DNA of 64,000 nucleotides from DASXRA01 sp036506155 (GCA_036506155.1 DASXSF010000148.1:1-64000), one strand, 5' to 3'; counted from the stretch's first letter, positions 18,345-27,265 are shown. Translations and numbers: made by a program. Notes: generated by a model not told the origin, from the letters alone.

Positions 18345-19091
18345 TCAGCGCTGCAATCCTCCGTTGTAGCCGGCCATCCGAGCGCGGCGCACTGCCGTCG
18401 CGAGCGAGCGCAGCGCATCGGCACGGGCCGCGATGCCCGTGCGGTCGATGGCTCCGCCGGTGGGGTCCAGAGCGGCGATGTCCAGCACGGCCTGTAGGCG
18501 TTCGGCCTGGGCGAGGAGCCGCACCGCGGGCGCGGGGAACCGCGGTGGAAGGTTGAGCCGCTCGCCGGCCCGCCGCGCGTCCGCCAGCGCCTCGCTGACG
18601 TCGTCGATCCAGCTCGCGACGTCCGCCGCGGCCAGGGCGCTGGCGGCGTCACGGACCGCCTCGCTGAGCTCCCGCTGCGCCTCGTGCACTGACAGCGGAT
18701 CGGCGGGAGGTTCGTCGATGGCGTACGCCTGCCACGTGACGGTGGGCGGCGCGCTGCTGGGATGGCGCTCGACAACGTCGGGCACCAGGCCGAGCCCACC
18801 GCCCAACACCGCCTCTCCGGCGTCGAGCGCGCAGCTGCGGAACTGTGCCGGGCCGGGCAGCCCGCGCACGTCGCCGGCCGCCGGCAGGACCAGCCGCACC
18901 GGCCCGCCCCGGCGACGCCAGATGATGAGAGCCTCGCTGAGCGGGACCAGCCCGTCCTCCAGCCCGGCGACGTGATGGGGCGCATCACTGCCGACCGTCG
19001 CGCGCAGCACCTCGTCGGAGGCCGCTTGGCCGGCCAGCCAGGCGGACGTCCACGCGACCAGCGCTCCGCCGCGCAGCCGTGTGTTGGGCAT
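18345..19091 (-). CDS. Conserved actinobacterial protein of unknown function (Rv1486c position)
   Basis: 248 residues, Ala/Arg/Leu-rich, no signal peptide or membrane helix. It follows the ferrochelatase gene in convergent orientation, just as Rv1486c follows hemZ, so I assign it to that family by position and length. Visible features are a beta-rich N-terminal half (GGPVRLVLPAAGDVRGLPGP) and a helical C-terminal half. No catalytic motif is apparent. Confidence 0.75.
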   Translation of the reverse strand: MPNTRLRGGALVAWTSAWLAGQAASDEVLRATVGSDAPHHVAGLEDGLVPLSEALIIWRRRGGPVRLVLPAAGDVRGLPGPAQFRSCALDAGEAVLGGGLGLVPDVVERHPSSAPPTVTWQAYAIDEPPADPLSVHEAQRELSEAVRDAASALAAADVASWIDDVSEALADARRAGERLNLPPRFPAPAVRLLAQAERLQAVLDIAALDPTGGAIDRTGIAARADALRSLATAVRRARMAGYNGGLQR

Positions 19092-19139
19092 CTCGCGATT
19101 ATCCGGCGCGGTGTCCCTGGCGTGACTACTCGTTCCCGT

Positions 19140-19145
19140 TAGCGT
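19140..19145 (+). promoter_or_regulatory. Leaderless -10 box of the DUF3097 gene
   Basis: TAGCGT ends eight bases before ATG 19154. It supports that start over the in-frame GTG at 19079, which would overlap the divergent gene. Confidence 0.45.
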
Positions 19146-19153
19146 CGCCAGTC

Positions 19154-19942
19154 ATGCGCCGTAGGACGGTACCGGTGGTCGAGGCCGAGACCGACCTGGT
19201 CGTCGAGACGGCGGACGGGCGCTTCTGCGGAGCAGTCGTAGCAACCGGCCGGGCGGTCGACGCGGGCGAGCACCGGGACACCGTGACACTCGAGGACCGG
19301 CACGGGAGGCGGCGGGTCTTCCCGATGCTGCCCGCCGCGTTCCTGTTCGAGGGCCGACCCGTGACGCTGGTGCGCCCCAGCGACGTACCGGGCCGCAAAC
19401 CCCGGGCCCGCACGGCATCGGGCTCGTTCGCCGTGAACGGGCACCGTGCCCGGCTGGCTCGGGCGAGCCGTATCTGGGTCGAGGGGGTACATGACGCCGC
19501 GCTGATCGAACGGGTCTGGGGCGACGACCTGCGCGTCGACGGTGTCGTGGTGGAACCGCTCGGCGGGATCGATCACCTCGCGCAGCGGCTCGCCGATTTC
19601 GAGCCAGCCCCGGATCGAAAGGTGGGCGTGCTGGTAGATCACCTCGTCCCGGGCAGCAAGGAGTCGCGTACCGTCGCCGAGGCGCAGCGGCCGTACGTGC
19701 GCGTGACCGGCCATCCATACGTCGACGTATGGCAAGCGGTGAAGCCGGCTGCGCTGGGCATCGACCGCTGGCCGGACGTCGCGCGGAGCGTCTCCTGGAA
19801 GGACGGCGTCTGCGCGGCGCTCGGTGTCAGCGATCCCCGGGAAATGTGGCGCAGAGTACTCGCGGGCGTACACAGCTATGCCGACATCGAGGTAGCGCTG
19901 CTGTGCGCCGTCGAGGAGCTAATCGATTTCGTGACGGCGTGA
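19154..19942 (+). CDS. DUF3097 family protein
   Basis: 262 residues. The N-terminal half holds the beta-rich TLEDRHGRRRVFPM and GRPVTLVRP stretches of DUF3097. The second half has WVEGVHDAALIERVWG and VGVLVDHLVPGSKESR, which look like a TOPRIM-type metal/nucleotide fold. The family is restricted to actinobacteria and has no assigned function. The start is uncertain: family members carry a few residues more, and the frame is open upstream to GTG 19079, but the -10 box favours ATG 19154. Confidence 0.8.
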   Translation: MRRRTVPVVEAETDLVVETADGRFCGAVVATGRAVDAGEHRDTVTLEDRHGRRRVFPMLPAAFLFEGRPVTLVRPSDVPGRKPRARTASGSFAVNGHRARLARASRIWVEGVHDAALIERVWGDDLRVDGVVVEPLGGIDHLAQRLADFEPAPDRKVGVLVDHLVPGSKESRTVAEAQRPYVRVTGHPYVDVWQAVKPAALGIDRWPDVARSVSWKDGVCAALGVSDPREMWRRVLAGVHSYADIEVALLCAVEELIDFVTA

Positions 19943-19976
19943 CACATCCGAGACCGGATGGTGCCACGATGATGTT

Positions 19977-20408
19977 GTGCCTGTGTGGTTGATCTGGGTC
20001 ATCGCGGCCGCGGTACTGGCCGGGGCCGAGACGCTGTCCGGTGACTTCGTGCTCATAATGTGCGCGGGCGGCGCCGCCGCGGGCGGGGTGACCGCCGCAC
20101 TGGGTGGGGGAGCAGCCCTCCAGGTGGTCGTCGCGATCGTCGTCACGGCGCTGCTCCTCGGATTCGTCCGGCCGGTGGCACGTCGGCATCTTGTCGGCAT
20201 CGGCACCCATCCGACCGGCGCCGCCGCATTGGTCGGCAAGCAGGCGATCGTGCTCAGCGCGGTCGATGCGCACAAGGGCCGGGTTCGTCTGCAGGGCGGA
20301 GAATGGTCGGCACGGTCGTACGACGAGACCCAGACGCTGGCGGTCGGGACGACGGTCCGCGTCATGGAGATCGACGGCGCGACCGCCGTGGTGTGGAAAG
20401 AGCCCTAG
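19977..20408 (+). CDS. NfeD-like membrane protein with OB fold
   Basis: 143 residues: two or three membrane helices (VWLIWVIAAAVLAGAE and LQVVVAIVVTALLLGFV) then a C-terminal OB-fold domain (GRVRLQGGEWSARSYD, VRVMEIDGATAVVW). NfeD proteins partner SPFH/stomatin proteins in membrane microdomains, and an SPFH gene follows 15 nt later. GTG start; the pair corresponds to Rv1487-Rv1488. Confidence 0.88.
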   Translation: MPVWLIWVIAAAVLAGAETLSGDFVLIMCAGGAAAGGVTAALGGGAALQVVVAIVVTALLLGFVRPVARRHLVGIGTHPTGAAALVGKQAIVLSAVDAHKGRVRLQGGEWSARSYDETQTLAVGTTVRVMEIDGATAVVWKEP

Positions 20409-20423
20409 GAAGGAAGTCGGACA

Positions 20424-21551
20424 ATGGCTGTCCTGATCGCGGTCCTGATCGTCGCGTTCGTGGTCCTGGTCGTGCTTGTGCGCAGCGTGCGGATCGTGCC
20501 GCAGGCGCGAGCCGCAGTAGTGGAGCGCCTTGGCCGATACGTACGCACGCAAGGCCCAGGCGTCGCGGTACTGGTACCGTTCGTCGACCGGATGCGTCCA
20601 CTGATCGACCTGCGCGAGCAGGTGGTCAGCTTCCCGCCGCAGCCCGTCATCACCAGCGACAACCTGACTGTCGCCATCGACTCGGTGATCTACTTCCAGG
20701 TCACGGATCCGCGGGCGGCCACCTACGAGATCGCCAACTACATCCAGGCGGTCGAGCAGTTGACCATCACGACGCTGCGCAACGTCGTCGGCGCGCTCAA
20801 CCTCGAGCAGGCTCTCACCAGCCGCGACGAGATCAACACCAGGCTGCGTGGCGTGCTCGACGAGGCCACCGGTCCCTGGGGCATCCGGGTGGCGCGCGTC
20901 GAGATCAAGGCGATCGACCCGCCGCCGTCCATCCAGGACGCGATGGAGGCCCAGATGCGCGCCGATCGCAATAAGCGCGCCGTGATCCTCGCCGCCGAGG
21001 GGCAGCGCGAGTCGGCCATCAAGACCGCGGAGGGCCAGAAGGCATCGCAGATCCTCTCCGCCGAGGGCGAGAAGCAGGCCGCGATCTTGGCGGCCGAGGC
21101 CGAGCGGCAGTCGCGCATCCTGCGCGCCGAGGGCGAGCGCGCCGCCCGCTACCTCTCCGCCCAGGGCCAGGCAAAGGCGATCGAGACGACGTTCAATGCC
21201 ATTCATCAAGCGAAGCCGGACCCTGCCCTGCTCGCCTACCAGTACCTCCAAACGCTGCCGCAGATCGCGCAGGGCGACGCCAACAAGATGTGGATCGTTC
21301 CGAGCGAGTTCAGCAAGGCGCTCGAAGGGCTGTCGAAGCTCGCCGGCGCCGACGAGAAGGCGTCCTGGCTGGACGTGCAGACGGAGGTGGCAGGCACGGG
21401 AGAGGAGCTCGACACCAGCGACTGGTTCGACTCCAAGCTGCCGCCGGCACGGGAGCAGCCCGAGGCGGTCAACCTGCGTGCATCCGACACGGACGCGGAC
21501 TCGATCGAGGCACGGCGCGGTCTCCCGGATGATCCCAGCGAATCGCCCTAA
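20424..21551 (+). CDS. SPFH/Band 7 (stomatin-like) membrane protein
   Basis: 375 residues. One N-terminal membrane helix, an SPFH domain (VVERLGRYVRTQGPGVA; SDNLTVAIDSVIYFQVTDPR), then a long Ala/Glu coiled coil with repeated AEGE/AEGQ units (about 190-250), as in QmcA and Rv1488. It should assemble into large cytoplasmic rings with the upstream NfeD partner. A purine-rich AGGAAG lies before the ATG. The last 70 residues are acidic and probably disordered. Confidence 0.92.
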   Translation: MAVLIAVLIVAFVVLVVLVRSVRIVPQARAAVVERLGRYVRTQGPGVAVLVPFVDRMRPLIDLREQVVSFPPQPVITSDNLTVAIDSVIYFQVTDPRAATYEIANYIQAVEQLTITTLRNVVGALNLEQALTSRDEINTRLRGVLDEATGPWGIRVARVEIKAIDPPPSIQDAMEAQMRADRNKRAVILAAEGQRESAIKTAEGQKASQILSAEGEKQAAILAAEAERQSRILRAEGERAARYLSAQGQAKAIETTFNAIHQAKPDPALLAYQYLQTLPQIAQGDANKMWIVPSEFSKALEGLSKLAGADEKASWLDVQTEVAGTGEELDTSDWFDSKLPPAREQPEAVNLRASDTDADSIEARRGLPDDPSESP

Positions 21552-21630
21552 ACGGCCCACTGCCGCCGACTGCGCCGGAAGAACCTCCCCTGTCACCCCA
21601 TCCGTAAGGCCCCCGGCTGCGAATCGCCTA

Positions 21631-21647
21631 TTGCAATAGGGTTGCAA
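21631..21647. promoter_or_regulatory. Nur-type nickel operator (TTGCAA-N5-TTGCAA)
   Basis: TTGCAA TAGGG TTGCAA matches exactly the box described for the Fur-family nickel regulator Nur of Streptomyces. It sits 27 bp before the Ni/Co permease start, over a possible -10 (TAGGGT). The overlapping CCTATTGCAATAGG (21628-21641) is itself a 14-bp perfect palindrome. Nickel repression of the permease is inferred from the site. Confidence 0.75.
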
Positions 21648-21673
21648 CAGGCGATCAAGCGAAGGGGGCGTCG

Positions 21674-22780
21674 ATGACCGGCGTCGCATCTGGGCAGGAG
21701 AAGTTCCGGGCCCGGCGGAGCCACCGCCTCAGCGCACAGGAGTGGCGCCGCCTCGGCGGGATGGCTGCCCTGATCGTCGCGCTCCACGCGGTCGGCTTCG
21801 GCCTGCTGCTCATGGTCGTTGCCCCGCAGCACCTCCAGGTCGGAGGCCAGACCTTCGGCATCGGCCTCGGTATTACCGCCTACACGCTGGGTATGCGGCA
21901 CGCGTTCGACGTCGACCACATCGCGGCGATCGACAACACCACCCGCAAGCTGATGGAGGAGCGCAGGCGGCCGCTGTCCGTCGGGTTCTGGTTCAGCCTC
22001 GGGCACTCGACGATCGTTTTCACGATGTGTGTGCTGCTGAGCCTGGGCGTGCGCTCGATCATCGGCCAGGTCAAGGACGGCAACTCCACGCTGCACGAGG
22101 TGACAGGAACCGTCGGGGTCAGCGTGTCCGGCGCGTTCCTGATCGTGCTGGGCATCGTCAACCTCGTGATCCTGCTGGGCATCGTCAAAGTCTTCCGGGA
22201 GATGCGCACCGGGCATTGCGACGAGCAGACACTGGAGACGCTGCTGGCCGGCCGTGGCTTCCTGAACCGGATCCTCAAGCGCGCCACAGCCGGCGTTCGC
22301 AAGCCGTGGCACATGTACCCCGTCGGCGTGCTGTTCGGGTTCGGCTTCGACACCGCCACCGAAGTCTCGCTGCTGGTGCTGGCCAGCACCAGCGCGGCCC
22401 TGGCCCTGCCCTGGTACGCGATCATGTGCCTGCCCGTGCTGTTCACCGCCGGGATGTGCCTGTTCGACACGATCGACGGATCGTTCATGAACTTCGCCTA
22501 CGGCTGGGCGTTTTCCAGGCCGATCCGCAAGGTCTACTACAACCTGACGGTCACCACACTGAGCGTGCTCGTGGCTCTGGTGGTCGGCGGCGTCGAGCTG
22601 CTGGGCCTGCTGTCCGACAAGCTCGATCTACACGGCGGGTTGTGGAACGTCCTCGCCACGGTCGGCGACTTCCAATACACCGGGTACATCGTGGCGGGCG
22701 TCTTCGTCACGACCTGGGCGGTGTCCTGGCTGATCTGGCGATACGGCCGCATCGAACAACGCTGGGCACCGGAAGATTGA
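21674..22780 (+). CDS. Nickel/cobalt permease, NiCoT (HoxN/NixA) family
   Basis: 368 residues with about eight membrane helices. The family signature RHAFDVDHIAAIDNTTRK lies in the second helix, with further signatures FWFSLGHSTIVF and GFGFDTATEVSLL. It imports Ni2+ and/or Co2+ for urease, hydrogenase, Ni-superoxide dismutase or cobalamin. An exact Nur box upstream points to nickel as the main substrate. ATG with GGGGGC about five bases upstream. Confidence 0.92.
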   Translation: MTGVASGQEKFRARRSHRLSAQEWRRLGGMAALIVALHAVGFGLLLMVVAPQHLQVGGQTFGIGLGITAYTLGMRHAFDVDHIAAIDNTTRKLMEERRRPLSVGFWFSLGHSTIVFTMCVLLSLGVRSIIGQVKDGNSTLHEVTGTVGVSVSGAFLIVLGIVNLVILLGIVKVFREMRTGHCDEQTLETLLAGRGFLNRILKRATAGVRKPWHMYPVGVLFGFGFDTATEVSLLVLASTSAALALPWYAIMCLPVLFTAGMCLFDTIDGSFMNFAYGWAFSRPIRKVYYNLTVTTLSVLVALVVGGVELLGLLSDKLDLHGGLWNVLATVGDFQYTGYIVAGVFVTTWAVSWLIWRYGRIEQRWAPED

Positions 22781-22819
22781 CGCAATTGCGCTGACAGGGT
22801 GCGCCGTCCGGCGGACAAC

Positions 22820-24049
22820 TCAGAAGCCGGTGGCGCACCACGGGGCGAGGGATGTGGCGAACATCGCGTCCGCGCGACGCAGCGCGCCCGGCGTCAGCTC
22901 CTCCACCCGACCGGTGATCACCTGCGCCTGCAGGCGGTACCCGCCGAGGTAGGCGGCGGCCAGGGCACGGTGATGCACGCGTAGATTCGCACTGTCCACA
23001 GTGGACGGCAGGCACTTGGCGCCGTCCGGACCGCCCTCGAGGACGTACCGTCCGGCGGCGAACCCACCGGTGTCGTCGTCGACTACGTCCAGGACGAGCC
23101 GATCGGCCACGCTGTAGCGGCGCGCTCCGAGCGCCGCGGGCACGTCGAGCAGCCGCACCCAGAGCCCGTCAACGGTCTCGTTCTGCTCCAGCGCACGCCC
23201 GTCGGGCAACAACCAACGCACCGGCTCGTCCACCGGACGCCGGCCGAGGGTGACTCGCTCGACGAGGTCGAGCGAGGACACGTACGCCCACAGCCCGCGA
23301 TAAGCCGAGTCGCTGGCAGCGCACAGGTCCACAACGTCGACGGCCACGTCCTGGGCGGTCCACGCGATGTAACCGTCCGGCCCGTGGGGGCCCTCGTGCA
23401 CCACCTGGGTCGGCCGCTTGCCGTCGAAGCGCGGCTCCGGGTATCCGTCCAGGCCGAGCATGCCGCTCCACCATCGCTGCGGCCGATCGATATTTCCGGC
23501 CCGCTGCCGGGCGGCGCGGGCGAAGATTTCCGGAGCCAGCGTGCCGAGTTCAGCGGCATCGACACGCCGCAGGTCGCCGTCAGCTCCGTCGAGCCGCCCG
23601 CCCGGCGAGCGGGGCCGAAGTGTGTAGCTTGCGGTGATCGTCGCCGGTGCGTACCCGAAGCGCCCGTAGATCGGCCACTCCGCCGCCCAGAGAATGCTCA
23701 CCGCGTCACCCCGCTGGTGTGCGGCCGACAGCGACTCGGTCAGCATCCGGGTCAGCAGGCCCCGGCGGCGGTGTGTCCCGGCGACGCTCACCATCGTCAG
23801 CGCGTCGGCCGGCACCGTGTTGCCGCCCGGGACGGTCAGCGTGTGTGGCCACGCCCCGAGCGTGCCCACCCAGTGGGCTCCCGCCCGTGCGCCCCAGAAC
23901 CGATCGGGCAGCCAGTCGCGCTGCAGTCGAGTGGTGAAGCGCTGGTGGCCCTCTTCGGTGGGGTCATTGAGGAAGTTGATGGTGAGGGTCTCGGCCCAGG
24001 CGGGCACCTCCTCGACCGGGACGGGATGCACGATGTCGACGTCGGTCAT
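22820..24049 (-). CDS. eis: Eis-like GNAT N-acetyltransferase
   Basis: 409 residues, the Eis length, with two GNAT halves and a sterol-carrier-like C-terminal domain. The acetyl-CoA site is MVSVAGTHRRRGLLTRML. The chain ends in CATGF; in mycobacterial Eis the terminal carboxylate acts in catalysis and the last residue is also Phe. Eis enzymes acetylate several amines of aminoglycosides or lysines. I use the ATG at 24047-24049, as homologous sequence begins there and the extra 40 residues upstream are not protein-like. Convergent with the Ni permease. Confidence 0.85.
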   Translation of the reverse strand: MTDVDIVHPVPVEEVPAWAETLTINFLNDPTEEGHQRFTTRLQRDWLPDRFWGARAGAHWVGTLGAWPHTLTVPGGNTVPADALTMVSVAGTHRRRGLLTRMLTESLSAAHQRGDAVSILWAAEWPIYGRFGYAPATITASYTLRPRSPGGRLDGADGDLRRVDAAELGTLAPEIFARAARQRAGNIDRPQRWWSGMLGLDGYPEPRFDGKRPTQVVHEGPHGPDGYIAWTAQDVAVDVVDLCAASDSAYRGLWAYVSSLDLVERVTLGRRPVDEPVRWLLPDGRALEQNETVDGLWVRLLDVPAALGARRYSVADRLVLDVVDDDTGGFAAGRYVLEGGPDGAKCLPSTVDSANLRVHHRALAAAYLGGYRLQAQVITGRVEELTPGALRRADAMFATSLAPWCATGF

Positions 24050-24217
24050 GCCCGCCACGATCCCATCGCCTTCCGCCGCGCGCAGCCGAGTTACGGTTCG
24101 ATCACGGAGGGCCGCTGCGACCACGGTGATCGAGCCGCCTTGTCCGCCCGGTAAGTCGACAAACGTCATTGTCGAGCTACCGAGGAAGCGAGCTGATGCG
24201 TATCCGCCGTAGCGGCG

Positions 24218-25012
24218 TCAGATCCAGGCGAGGCGGGTGTGCAGGTACACGTAGCCGACGAAGCTGACGGCGTCGATCAGCGAGTGGGCGATCGCCAGCG
24301 GCACCACCCGGCGGGTGCGTTGGAACCACCAGCCGAAGATCAGCCCCATGACGAGATTCCCGAAAAAGCCGCCCCAGCCCTGGTACAGGTGGTACGTGCC
24401 ACGCAGCACCGCACTGGTCCCGAGCGCCCGCTGGTTCGACCAGCCCAGCTCCCGCAACCGGGTCAGCAGATAGCCGACCACGACGATCTCCTCGAGGATG
24501 CCGTTCTGCGCCGCTTCCAGGACAAGGAGTGGTACGCGGTACCACACGTCGGGCAGATCGACCACTGCGAGGTGGGCGTTGATGCTCAGCTCGTGCGCCG
24601 ACCATACGAGCGCCAGTCCGGGGATGCCGATCAGTGCGGCGAACCCGATGCCGAAAAGCGCGTCGCGCCGCGGCTGCCGCCAGTCCAGGCCGATGCCGAA
24701 GCCCGGGCCGCCCGGCATCCGGGAGAGCAGCAGCAGGGCGAGCACTGCCGGCATCAGCCCGTTCAGCACGTCAGCCAGATCGTCCAGCAGATCGAGCCAC
24801 TGATAGTTGTGCGTCGAGGGTCCGGAAACGATCGTTGCCGTCGTCGCGGCGATGCCGCCCTTGACGGTCAGTTCCTGGCGGATGTAGTACAGCAGGGCAT
24901 AGACGGCCGACATCCCGAGCGAAACGCCCAGGACGGCGATGACTTCGATGCCATACCGGGGCGGCTGGGCAGTCCCCGGTGCTTCGCTCTCCGAAACAGT
25001 CTGGCCGGCCAT
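24218..25012 (-). CDS. CPBP (CAAX protease/Abi) family membrane protein
   Basis: 264 residues with about seven membrane helices. The CPBP motifs are NGILEEIVVVGYLL (EE pair), RGTYHLYQGWGGF and AIAHSLIDAVSF. The Arg/Gly pair normally found after EExxx is here Val-Gly, so proteolytic activity is uncertain. Bacterial members process peptides or act in immunity to bacteriocins. ATG start; it stands alone between the Eis gene and the homogentisate operon. Confidence 0.82.
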   Translation of the reverse strand: MAGQTVSESEAPGTAQPPRYGIEVIAVLGVSLGMSAVYALLYYIRQELTVKGGIAATTATIVSGPSTHNYQWLDLLDDLADVLNGLMPAVLALLLLSRMPGGPGFGIGLDWRQPRRDALFGIGFAALIGIPGLALVWSAHELSINAHLAVVDLPDVWYRVPLLVLEAAQNGILEEIVVVGYLLTRLRELGWSNQRALGTSAVLRGTYHLYQGWGGFFGNLVMGLIFGWWFQRTRRVVPLAIAHSLIDAVSFVGYVYLHTRLAWI

Positions 25013-25146
25013 CGCGGTCAGCTCACAGAATTCGGGAACCGGAGCAGCCCGTTCACGACGCCGAGCCTAGCCTCCGGATAGCGGTGCTGATCGCTGGCGC
25101 GTCCGGCTTGCGCCGCACCCAGGTCGATGCAATACAGTGCACCTGC

Positions 25147-25188
25147 GAAGGGGCGTGCGGCACATCCCTCCCGTGCCGCCGCCCCTTC
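25147..25188 (-). terminator. Strong hairpin at the end of the homogentisate operon
   Basis: GAAGGGGCG-T-GCGGCAC, nine-base loop, GTGCCGC-CGCCCCTTC: a 16-bp stem with one bulged T. It lies 20 nt past the fahA stop. There is no U-tract, as is common for high-GC terminators. Confidence 0.7.
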
Positions 25189-25207
25189 CTTCGTGCACAG
25201 GGCCGTC

Positions 25208-26383
25208 CTACGCGGCGCTGACGCGCCCGCGCACCTCGCCCAGTCCGATGCGGCCGCCACCGGGCGCCGGCGCGCTGGCGCTCAGCACGACCTCGTCGCC
25301 GTCCTGCAGAAACGTGCGGGACGTGCCGTCGTCAAGGGTGAGCGGCTCGGCGCCGCCCCACGTGAGCTCGAGCAGCGATCCGCGCTCGGCCGCGCCGACG
25401 CCGCTGACAGTGCCCGATGCGAACAGGTCGCCGGGTCGCAGGCGCGCGCCGTTCACAGTCAAGTGCGCCAGCATCTGTGCCGGTGTCCAGTACATGCCCG
25501 GGAACGGTGGCCGCGAGATGAGCTGGCCGTTCAGCCAGACCTCGATCGCGATGTCGAGCCCCCAGGGATGGGCCGCGTCGTCGAGGTACGGCAGCAGCGG
25601 CAGATCCCGCGGCGGCGGGGCCACCCGGGCCGCGATCAGAGCGTCCAGCGGCGTGATCCACGCCGACACCGACGTCGCGAACGACTTGCCCAGGAACGGC
25701 CCGAGCGGCACGTACTCCCAGGCCTGGATGTCGCGTGCCGACCAGTCGTTCACCAGGCACACCCCGAACACGTGCTCGGCGAAGTCGGCCAGCGGCACCG
25801 GCTGGCCGAGGCGGGATCCCGTACCCACGACGAAGCCCACCTCGGCCTCGATGTCCAACTGCCGGGAAGGCCCGAACACCACCGCGCCGTCCGCGGCGCG
25901 GGTCTGTCCGCACGGCCGACGCACCGCGGTACCGCTCACGACCACCGTGCCGGCGCGGCCGTGGTAGCCGACCGGCAGGTGCTTCCAATTCGGCTTGAGA
26001 GGTGGCTCCGCGGGTCGGAACAGCCGGCCGACGTTCGTCGCATGCTGCTCGGAGGCGTAGAAGTCGACGTAGTCGGCGACGGTGAACGCCAGCACCGGCC
26101 GGAGGTCGGGGAGCGCCGCGACATATTGCTGGGCAGTCCCGTCGGCCAGCCACGCCGCAACGACCTCGCGCACATCGGTCCAGGTCGGCCTCCCGGCGGC
26201 CAGCAGCGGATCGAGCGATCCCTCGGCGAACAGAGGCGCCAGCTCGGCGGCGAGCGCCGCGGTGGCCGCAGTCAGCGACAGCGCCGACGACCCCACGCGC
26301 ACCACGGCGTGGCGCCGCCCGTCCGGCCAGATAGCCGATCCGTACGGCAGATTCTGCACGCCGAACAGGTCGGCGTCAGTCAA
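25208..26383 (-). CDS. fahA: Fumarylacetoacetase
   Basis: 391 residues. Hydrolyses fumarylacetoacetate to fumarate and acetoacetate, the last step of tyrosine/homogentisate breakdown. Metal and catalytic motifs: VDFYASEQHATNVG, DIEAEVGFVVGTGS, LVNDWSARDIQAWE and GKSFATSVSAW. TTG start with AGGAG seven bases upstream, which decides the start. It is last in the hmgA operon, 33 nt after the unknown gene, and ends before a strong hairpin. Confidence 0.93.
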   Translation of the reverse strand: MTDADLFGVQNLPYGSAIWPDGRRHAVVRVGSSALSLTAATAALAAELAPLFAEGSLDPLLAAGRPTWTDVREVVAAWLADGTAQQYVAALPDLRPVLAFTVADYVDFYASEQHATNVGRLFRPAEPPLKPNWKHLPVGYHGRAGTVVVSGTAVRRPCGQTRAADGAVVFGPSRQLDIEAEVGFVVGTGSRLGQPVPLADFAEHVFGVCLVNDWSARDIQAWEYVPLGPFLGKSFATSVSAWITPLDALIAARVAPPPRDLPLLPYLDDAAHPWGLDIAIEVWLNGQLISRPPFPGMYWTPAQMLAHLTVNGARLRPGDLFASGTVSGVGAAERGSLLELTWGGAEPLTLDDGTSRTFLQDGDEVVLSASAPAPGGGRIGLGEVRGRVSAA

Positions 26384-26416
26384 TTCCGCGCTCCTGATTC
26401 GCTCGGCAAGCGTTGC

Positions 26417-27265
26417 TCACGAGGCGCTCACCAGGCCGAGCTCTAGAAGGTCGCCCACCGGGTCGGCGATGCTGCACGTGCCGAACGAGTTGAACAGGGC
26501 GCGCACGGCCCGGACATCGGCCGCAGTGAGTGCGCCGACCTGACGCGCGACGGCGCCCGGGTCCTGCTCGGCGAGTATGCGCCGGGTCGCCGCGTGGCTG
26601 CCGGTTCCTGCGGCCACCCTTGCGGCCAGCGCGATGTTCAGGAAGCCATGGTGTTCGAACAACGTATCGCGGTCCCGGTGCCGTATCGCGTTATGCAGCC
26701 CAGCTGTGCATTTGAACGCCAGCCGCTCTGCGGCACACAACACGATCGGTATAGCCAGGTCGTCTTCGCTCTGGAATGCCTCGATGGACGTGCCGCCGGT
26801 GCGCAGCTTGAGCCGCACGCCGCTCGGCGCGAGGGTGTGCACGTCGTGCTCGGTGACCGCGTGCACCGGGATCTCGAGATAGACGCGCAGCCCTCCCGAC
26901 GCGAGCGGGACGAGGTGGCTCAGCGCATCGACCAGCGAGTGCGGCCCGAGCGGCACCTCGATGCCGGTGACGCGCAGCTGCTCGCACTCCCGCGCCGCAT
27001 CCACGGTGCGCAGCAGCGACTGCAGCCCGCCGGGCACCACTACCGCCACGGCCAGCCGATCGACGCCGTGGCGGGCGGCGAGGTCATTGATCGTGCCGAG
27101 CCGCCCCGCGGAGCACACGAAGGGCCCGACCATATCCGCGTACCAGGCCATGCGGTGTGCCATGTGGGCGGTAACCGCCGACTGCGGTGGTTCGTCCTGC
27201 GGCGGGAACATCGAGGCGTCGTCGAACAGGCCTGTGAACAGCCCGGTCAAGTGACCGTCGATCAT
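26417..27265 (-). CDS. Uncharacterised protein of the homogentisate operon
   Basis: 282 residues, no signal peptide or membrane helix. The start MIDGHLTGLFTGLFDDASMFPP, LKLRTGGTSIEAFQSEDDL and LAFKCTAGLHNAIR look like an alternating beta/alpha barrel, but I recognise no family. The ATG overlaps the hmgA stop by four bases (ATGA) and fahA follows 33 nt later. The classical pathway needs maleylacetoacetate isomerase between HmgA and FahA, and none is seen here; this gene occupies that position but shows no glutathione-transferase features. Confidence 0.75.
   Translation of the reverse strand: MIDGHLTGLFTGLFDDASMFPPQDEPPQSAVTAHMAHRMAWYADMVGPFVCSAGRLGTINDLAARHGVDRLAVAVVVPGGLQSLLRTVDAARECEQLRVTGIEVPLGPHSLVDALSHLVPLASGGLRVYLEIPVHAVTEHDVHTLAPSGVRLKLRTGGTSIEAFQSEDDLAIPIVLCAAERLAFKCTAGLHNAIRHRDRDTLFEHHGFLNIALAARVAAGTGSHAATRRILAEQDPGAVARQVGALTAADVRAVRALFNSFGTCSIADPVGDLLELGLVSAS

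Noticed and set aside
19827..21689. 620-codon minus-strand open frame over nfeD and the SPFH gene
   Set aside because: Antisense shadow; the opposite strand carries two recognisable genes with start sites.
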